In this document: in pieces, positions 7,379 to 11,720 of the stretch
Layout of the letters: each line of letters begins with the position of its first letter
Position numbering within the stretch: the first letter of the stretch is position 1
Assembly (NCBI GenBank): GCA_035640155.1
Contig: DASQWR010000197.1
Location: forward strand, 1-11,720
DNA: 11,720 nucleotides
Direction: 5' to 3'
Source: JALYQB01 sp035640155
GTDB lineage: Bacteria; Actinomycetota; Actinomycetes; Mycobacteriales; Pseudonocardiaceae
The notes under the pieces: model-generated
The model's input: only the letters and a program-made list of their open reading frames with translations
Told to the model about the DNA's origin: nothing
Databases searched by the model: none
Program-made: the position numbers and the translations under genes

Positions 7379-8335
7379 GTGCTGACCATCGGGGTCGACG
7401 TCGGGGGCACCAGCGTGCGCGCCGGGCTGGTCGACGCCGAGGGCAGCGTGCTCGACCTGCGGCGGGCGCCCACGCCGGCGGGTTCCGAGGCGCTCGAGGA
7501 CGCGATCACCGTCATCGTGTCCGCGCTGCGAGCCGAGCACGGCGGTCGCGGGAGTGCGGTGGGGCTCGCCGTCGCCGGCTTCATCAGCGCCGACCGCCGG
7601 CACGTGCGCTTCTCCCCGCACCTGCCGTGGCGCGAGGCCGCCGTCGCCGAGCGCGTCGAACGTCGGGTCGGCGTGCCGGTGCTCCTCGAGCATGACGCCA
7701 ACGCGGCCGCGGTGGCCGAGCACCGGCTCGGCGCGGGCGGCGGCGCGGAGGTCGCCGTGCTGGTCGCGCTGGGCACCGGGATCGGCGGGGCGCTGCTCGT
7801 GCGTGGTGAGCTCTACCGAGGGGCCCACGGTGTCGCGCCCGAGCTGGGCCACCTGCGTCTGGTGCCCAACGGCAGGCCCTGCCCATGCGGCAAGCGTGGC
7901 TGCTGGGAGCGCTACTGCAGCGGCACCGCACTGGTCACCACCACGCTCGAGCTGCTGGCGCAGCACGGTCCGGCGCCGGGCGCATTGGCCGGCGAGGCCG
8001 CCACCGATCCGGGCCGGATCACCGGGCGCCGGGTGGCCGCAGCGGCCCGGAACGGCGATCCGGTCGCGCTACGGGCGATGGGCGAGCTCGCGCGCTGGCT
8101 GGGGGAGGGCCTCGCACTGGTCGCCGATCTCTTCGATCCCGATGTGGTGATCGTGGGGGGCGGGGTCTCGGAGTCGGCTCCGATGTTCCTCGACGAGGCG
8201 CGCAAGCATCACGTCGCGGCGGTCACCGGCTCGGCACACCGGCCGCTCGCGCGGATCCGCGCCGCACAGCTGGGCGAGAACTCCGGAGTTATGGGTGCCG
8301 CACTGCTCGCGCGGTCGCTGTTGCCCGGTGGCTGA
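7379..8335 (+). CDS. glkA: ROK-family glucokinase
   Basis: This 318-residue kinase most likely phosphorylates glucose with ATP to glucose-6-phosphate in the cytoplasm. Start GTG 7379 gives MLTIGVDVGGTS, the normal N-terminus; upstream in-frame codons overlap the SRPBCC remnant. The ribosome binding site is weak (GGGG at 7364-7367), so translation may depend on the upstream frame ending at 7361. Motifs: phosphate-binding DVGGT (7-11), sugar-binding EHDAN with catalytic Asp106, GTGIGG (132-137), ELGH (155-158) with zinc ligand His158, the ROK zinc motif CPCGKRGCWE (Cys168, Cys170, Cys175) and the C-terminal GGGVSES. Length matches the Streptomyces glucokinase GlkA (about 317 residues), which also acts in carbon catabolite control; that regulatory role here is inference. 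ROK kinases for fructose or N-acetyl sugars look similar, so substrate is probable, not proven. No DNA-binding domain is present, so it is not a ROK repressor. Confidence 0.9.
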   Translation: MLTIGVDVGGTSVRAGLVDAEGSVLDLRRAPTPAGSEALEDAITVIVSALRAEHGGRGSAVGLAVAGFISADRRHVRFSPHLPWREAAVAERVERRVGVPVLLEHDANAAAVAEHRLGAGGGAEVAVLVALGTGIGGALLVRGELYRGAHGVAPELGHLRLVPNGRPCPCGKRGCWERYCSGTALVTTTLELLAQHGPAPGALAGEAATDPGRITGRRVAAAARNGDPVALRAMGELARWLGEGLALVADLFDPDVVIVGGGVSESAPMFLDEARKHHVAAVTGSAHRPLARIRAAQLGENSGVMGAALLARSLLPGG

Positions 8336-8338
8336 TGC

Positions 8339-8354
8339 GGGCCCACGCGGGCCC
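8339..8354. terminator. GC-rich hairpin between convergent genes
   Basis: GGGCCC (8339-8344) and GGGCCC (8349-8354) form a perfect 6-bp stem with the 4-nt loop ACGC. It lies three bases after the glucokinase stop and 25 bp before the end of the opposing gene, so it could act in both directions. There is no T tract on either side. Confidence 0.4.
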
Positions 8355-8379
8355 TCGCCGGGTCGGGGTGAGTTCTCCC

Positions 8380-8853
8380 CTAGAGTCGCGCCCCGTCGTC
8401 CCAGCCGGAGTCCGGTGGTGGCCCGTTCCGTAGCCCGAGTGCCAGCCACCCGAAGCCGCCGGTGAGGGTGAGCAGTCCGAGCGGCAGGGCCAGCCGCTCG
8501 GCGAGGCCCAACACGCCGGGCGCGAGCAGCAGCAGGACACCCACGGCGAGCACCAGGAGCCCGCCGATCGTGCGCGGTTGCAGGGTGGGCAGCGGTGGCG
8601 GCTCGGGCGGCATGTAGTGGTCGTCGTCTCCGAGGGCGGGGCTCTGGTCGGGTTCCCGAGCCGCAAGGCCACGTCCGGTGGCTTCGCCCTCGGTGGCCTC
8701 GTCCTCGGCGGGCCAGCTCGGCGCATCCGGCTCGGAGCGCCATCCGGCGACGATCTCGGCGAACGTGGCATCAGTGGCGTCGGCCGGTTCGGTCTCGCCC
8801 GGATGCTGGCCACCGGCACGCCGGTCGGGCTCGTCGGGATCGGGGACGGTCAC
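8380..8853 (-). CDS. Small membrane protein with two transmembrane helices (DUF308-like)
   Basis: This 157-residue protein starts at GTG 8853-8851, with GAGGG nine bases upstream. The frame is open further upstream to ATG 8961, but those 36 residues are Arg/Pro/Cys-rich and look non-coding. Residues 1-77 are acidic and probably disordered, with a short conserved-looking FAEIVAGW (31-38). A proline-rich YMPPEPPPLPTL (80-91) precedes two hydrophobic segments, about 95-117 and 121-141, separated by a short LAER turn. The tail is short and cytoplasmic-looking. This arrangement (acidic N-terminus with FAEIV, HYxPPEPPPLP, helical hairpin) is a common actinobacterial hypothetical family, often labelled DUF308-like; no function is known to me. 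It is transcribed towards the glucokinase gene and away from the acyltransferase gene. It could be a small scaffold for envelope proteins, but nothing in the sequence proves that. Confidence 0.75.
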   Translation of the reverse strand: MTVPDPDEPDRRAGGQHPGETEPADATDATFAEIVAGWRSEPDAPSWPAEDEATEGEATGRGLAAREPDQSPALGDDDHYMPPEPPPLPTLQPRTIGGLLVLAVGVLLLLAPGVLGLAERLALPLGLLTLTGGFGWLALGLRNGPPPDSGWDDGARL

Positions 8854-8968
8854 CGGGCACCACCCTCGGGATCGAGCGGGCGGGGACCCGCGGGGTCGAC
8901 AGCCTGCTGGCACCGCAGACGGTACCCGTCCGCGTCGCATCTGGTGGCACCCCGGCGCCACGGGCTCG

Positions 8969-8998
8969 TTGTGTGCGGCGCCCAGTGCTCCGTAGGCT
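8969..8998 (+). promoter_or_regulatory. Candidate promoter for the acyltransferase gene
   Basis: TTGTGT (8969-8974) lies 18 bp before TAGGCT (8993-8998), which fits TANNNT. Transcription would start near 9005, leaving a leader of about 30 nt with AGAAGG before GTG 9036. The same TAGGCT core recurs before the genes at 9796 and 11460. It lies in the 182-bp gap between divergent genes; I see nothing else strong in that gap. Confidence 0.45.
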
Positions 8999-9035
8999 GC
9001 CGGAGGCGAAGCATTCGGGAAGAAGGTGACGAGCG

Positions 9036-9761
9036 GTGTTCTACTGGCTGCTCAAGCACCTCCTGATGGGTCCGTTGATGCGGCTGTGCTTCCATCCCAA
9101 GGTTGTCGGCACCGAGAACCTCCCGGCGACCGGGCCCGCGATCCTGGCCAGCAACCACCTCGCCGTCGCGGACTCCTTCTTCCTACCGCTGATGGTGCGG
9201 CGCCGGGTGACCTTCCTCGCCAAGCGGGAGTACTTCACCGGACGCGGCCTCAAGGGTGCCCTGAAGCGGCGGTTCTTCACCGCGGCCGGGCAGGTGCCCA
9301 TCGACCGGTCGAGCGCCTCGGCGGCGCAGGCGTCCCTGGACACCGGGGTGCGCCTGCTCGGCGAGGGCAAGCTGCTCGGCATCTACCCCGAGGGCACCCG
9401 CTCCCCGGACGGCCGGCTGTACAAGGGCAAGACCGGGATCGCACGAATGGCACTGGAGTCCGGCGCACCAGTGATCCCAGTCGCGATGGTGGGCACCGAC
9501 AAGGTGAACCCCATCGGCTCGAAGATATGGTGGCCGCATCCGGTTGAGGTCCGCTTCGGCAGGCCGCTGGACTTCTCCCGCTACGCCGGACTCGCCGGTG
9601 GCCGCTTCATCGAGCGTTCGGTGGTCGATAAGATCATGTACTCCTTGATGGAGCTTTCCGGCCAGGAGTACGTCGACCGTTATGCGACCTCGGTGAAGCA
9701 GGCCGAGACGAACGGCCCGGTGGAGCCACCCATCGAGCCCTTCGAACTCCGAGCATCGTGA
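9036..9761 (+). CDS. 1-acyl-sn-glycerol-3-phosphate acyltransferase (PlsC family, Rv2182c-like)
   Basis: This 241-residue membrane-associated enzyme probably moves an acyl chain from acyl-CoA or acyl carrier protein to lysophosphatidic acid, giving phosphatidic acid for phospholipid synthesis. It starts at GTG 9036, about nine bases after AGAAGG. The PlsC motifs are in order: NHLAVAD with His41 and Asp46 (HX4D catalytic pair), the FLAKREYF region (60-67), YPEGTRSPDG with Glu119-Gly-Thr-Arg (117-126) for phosphate binding, and VIPVAMVG (146-153). The N-terminus is hydrophobic and amphipathic rather than a signal peptide. The tail after about residue 215 is acidic and proline-rich. Length is normal. 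The gene after it starts 34 bp downstream with its own -10. The acyl acceptor could instead be another lysolipid; the family includes such variants. Neighbouring PimB' and FadD15 fit an envelope lipid role. Confidence 0.9.
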   Translation: MFYWLLKHLLMGPLMRLCFHPKVVGTENLPATGPAILASNHLAVADSFFLPLMVRRRVTFLAKREYFTGRGLKGALKRRFFTAAGQVPIDRSSASAAQASLDTGVRLLGEGKLLGIYPEGTRSPDGRLYKGKTGIARMALESGAPVIPVAMVGTDKVNPIGSKIWWPHPVEVRFGRPLDFSRYAGLAGGRFIERSVVDKIMYSLMELSGQEYVDRYATSVKQAETNGPVEPPIEPFELRAS

Positions 9762-9782
9762 TCCTCCCGCAGCAGGCGTCCG

Positions 9783-9788
9783 TAGGCT
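9783..9788 (+). promoter_or_regulatory. -10 element (TAGGCT) placed for a leaderless transcript
   Basis: TAGGCT (9783-9788) ends exactly seven bases before the GTG at 9796, so the predicted first transcribed base is the first base of the start codon. No ribosome binding site precedes the GTG, which agrees. The -35 is poor (GATCCT at 9760-9765). Confidence 0.5.
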
Positions 9789-9795
9789 GCGCATT

Positions 9796-10296
9796 GTGCG
9801 GTTCTTCTATGACTGCGAGTTCATCGAGGACGGCCTGACCATCGATCTGGTCTCGATCGGGGTGGTCGACGAGGACGGTCGGGAGTTCTACGCGGTCTCC
9901 ACCGAGTTCGCCCCCGAGCGAGCCGGGCGATGGGTGCGTGCCAACGTGCTGCCCAAGCTGCCCTCGCCCGCGGACCGGGCGTGGCGCAGTCGCGCGGAGA
10001 TCCGGGACTCGCTGCTGGAGTTCCTCGTCGAACCGGGTGACCGGGTGGAGCTGTGGGCGTGGCTCGCGGCCTATGATCACGTCGCGCTCGTGCAGCTGTG
10101 GGGGACGATGCCCGCTCTGCCGCGCGCCGTGCCGCGGTTCACCCGGGAGCTGCGGCAGCGGTGGGAGGATGCCGGCAAGCCGGTGTTGCCACCTCCTCCC
10201 CCCGACGCGCACGACGCGCTGACCGACGCGCGGCACAACCTCGCTCGCTGGCGGGCGATCGAGGCGCACTGGGCAGGAGTGGCCCGCACCGGGTAA
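9796..10296 (+). CDS. RNase AS-like DEDDh 3'-5' exoribonuclease (Rv2179c family)
   Basis: This 166-residue protein has the full DEDDh set for two-metal 3'-5' exonuclease chemistry: Asp6 and Glu8 in FYDCEF, Asp94 in AYDHVAL, His139 and Asp144 in DAHDALTDARHN. It closely matches the M. tuberculosis enzyme Rv2179c (polyadenylate-specific 3'-exoribonuclease AS), including GREFYAVSTEF, PERAG, WVRANVLPKLP, ELWAW and PRFTRELRQ. That enzyme prefers adenylate-rich RNA and works as a dimer in the cytoplasm. The start GTG 9796 has no ribosome binding site and lies seven bases after TAGGCT, so the mRNA is probably leaderless. Rv2179c starts with the same MRxFYDxEFIEDG, which supports this start. The proline run PPPPPP (132-137) before the last motif is slightly longer than in the homologue. 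An oligoribonuclease-type role in short RNA turnover is the alternative. Confidence 0.92.
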   Translation: MRFFYDCEFIEDGLTIDLVSIGVVDEDGREFYAVSTEFAPERAGRWVRANVLPKLPSPADRAWRSRAEIRDSLLEFLVEPGDRVELWAWLAAYDHVALVQLWGTMPALPRAVPRFTRELRQRWEDAGKPVLPPPPPDAHDALTDARHNLARWRAIEAHWAGVARTG

Positions 10297-10315
10297 CCGG
10301 CCTTGTTGGCGAAGG

Positions 10316-10337
10316 AGCGGAGCTGCGACGCTCCGCT
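10316..10337 (+). terminator. Perfect 8-bp stem-loop between the exoribonuclease and phosphofructokinase genes
   Basis: AGCGGAGC (10316-10323) pairs perfectly with GCTCCGCT (10330-10337) around the 6-nt loop TGCGAC. It begins 20 bases after the exoribonuclease stop. No T tract follows. It may end the upstream transcript or act in the phosphofructokinase leader, since its start codon is 57 bases further on. Confidence 0.45.
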
Positions 10338-10343
10338 GACAAC

Positions 10344-10372
10344 GAACGACCCGACAGATGAACGATCCGACA
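10344..10372 (+). repeat. Imperfect 13-bp direct repeat in the phosphofructokinase leader
   Basis: GAACGACCCGACA (10344-10356) and GAACGATCCGACA (10360-10372) agree at 12 of 13 bases and are offset by 16 bp. They lie between the stem-loop and the ribosome binding site. They could be a tandem operator, or a chance or local duplication. Confidence 0.45.
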
Positions 10373-10394
10373 ACGAGCTGGAGGAGAAGACCGG

Positions 10395-11420
<1,026 letters not shown>

Positions 11421-11428
11421 AGGTCGCC

Positions 11429-11434
11429 TAGGCT
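11429..11434 (+). promoter_or_regulatory. -10 element (TAGGCT) of the aroG promoter
   Basis: TAGGCT (11429-11434) is followed by eight bases and then GTG 11443, the first of two duplicated GTG codons. The transcript is therefore predicted to begin at or one base before this GTG. The second repeat copy has AAGGCT in the matching place, so only the first copy keeps the full element. No -35 is recognisable. Confidence 0.5.
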
Positions 11435-11464
11435 GGGACATCGTGAAGGCTGGGACATCGTGAA
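11431..11464 (+). repeat. Perfect 17-bp tandem duplication at the aroG start
   Basis: GGCTGGGACATCGTGAA occurs twice without a gap, at 11431-11447 and 11448-11464. Each copy contains the end of a -10 element and a GTG start codon. Because 17 is not a multiple of three, the first GTG is out of frame with aroG. Confidence 0.97.
11443..11463 (+). CDS. Six-codon upstream ORF overlapping the aroG start
   Basis: GTG AAG GCT GGG ACA TCG TGA encodes MKAGTS. It is created by the 17-bp duplication. Its first base lies eight bases after TAGGCT, so it would be the leaderless start of the transcript, and its TGA overlaps the aroG GTG as GTGA (11460-11463). The peptide has no aromatic residues, so classical attenuation by Phe, Tyr or Trp codons is unlikely. 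Translation is predicted, not shown. Confidence 0.45.
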   Translation: MKAGTS

Positions 11465-11720
11465 CTGGACCGTGGACGTACCGGTCGACGCGCTGCCCGA
11501 ACTGCCCCCGCTGCCGGGGGACCTGCGTGCGCGGCTCGACGCCGCCCTGCAACGCCCGGCGGCGCAGCAGCCGAGCTGGCCGGATCCCGAGGCGCTGCGG
11601 ATGGCCCGCACCGTGCTGGAGAGCGTGCCGCCGATCGCCGTGTCCGCCGAGGTCGACCGCCTCGGCGACCAGTTGGGGGCGGTGGCGCGGGGCGAGGCGT
11701 TCCTGCTGCAAGGCGGGGAC
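11460..11720 (+). CDS. aroG: Class II 3-deoxy-D-arabino-heptulosonate 7-phosphate synthase, 3' truncated
   Basis: The window ends after 87 codons. DAHP synthase joins phosphoenolpyruvate and erythrose-4-phosphate, the first step of the shikimate pathway to aromatic amino acids. The visible N-terminus MNWTVDVPVDALPELPPLP, then RARLDAALQRPAAQQPSWPD, RTVLESVPP and GEAFLLQGGD, matches M. tuberculosis AroG (Rv2178c) almost word for word as I remember it. This N-terminal extension is where the class II enzyme forms its dimer interface and an aromatic allosteric site. The active site lies mostly beyond the window. Start GTG 11460 is fixed by the MNWTVD homology; it has no ribosome binding site, and in an unduplicated ancestor it would be a leaderless start next to TAGGCT. 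Here it follows a six-codon frame ending in GTGA overlap. Confidence 0.93.
   Translation, partial: MNWTVDVPVDALPELPPLPGDLRARLDAALQRPAAQQPSWPDPEALRMARTVLESVPPIAVSAEVDRLGDQLGAVARGEAFLLQGGD

Overview
The window is strongly GC-rich, uses GTG and TTG starts freely, and has a gene order that matches the actinobacterial cell-envelope/central-carbon block known in Mycobacterium tuberculosis as Rv2190c (NlpC/P60 hydrolase), Rv2188c (PimB'), Rv2187 (FadD15), Rv2185c (SRPBCC protein), Rv2182c (acyltransferase), Rv2179c (RNase AS) and Rv2178c (AroG). The added ROK glucokinase and pyrophosphate-type phosphofructokinase, and the overall protein flavour, point to Pseudonocardiaceae (the Amycolatopsis/Saccharopolyspora group). 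The genus is an inference. No mobile element, CRISPR array, tRNA or rRNA was seen.

Layout. 1-717: 3' part of a coiled-coil NYN-domain (YacP-like) nuclease. 807-2573: secreted coiled-coil protein joining an NlpC/P60 domain to a VanY-type M15 metallopeptidase. 2644-2922: small protein with eight cysteines. 3112-4155: secreted NlpC/P60 endopeptidase, overlapping by 4 nt the TTG start of PimB' (4152-5285). 5273-7084 (minus): FadD15-like long-chain acyl-CoA synthetase, overlapping pimB tail to tail. 7167-7361: decayed SRPBCC gene lacking its middle. 7379-8335: ROK glucokinase. 8380-8853 (minus): small two-helix membrane protein. 9036-9761: PlsC-family acyltransferase. 9796-10296: RNase AS-like DEDDh exoribonuclease, apparently leaderless. 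10395-11420: PPi-dependent phosphofructokinase. 11460-11720: 5' end of class II DAHP synthase aroG.

How the genes fit together. Peptidoglycan cleavage (two NlpC/P60 proteins, one also VanY), phosphatidylinositol mannoside synthesis (PimB'), fatty-acid activation (FadD15) and phospholipid acylation (PlsC family) make an envelope block. The glucokinase, phosphofructokinase and AroG follow glucose to fructose-1,6-bisphosphate and the entry to aromatic amino acids.

This is a conserved chromosomal region, and I do not see a new multi-gene system. The most notable items are local: a 17-bp tandem duplication at the aroG start that creates a six-codon upstream ORF overlapping aroG as GTGA; an SRPBCC gene reduced to its two ends with an AAG where a leaderless start codon would be expected; and an NlpC/P60-VanY fusion whose NlpC active site is altered (SCD instead of DCS, no third triad residue).
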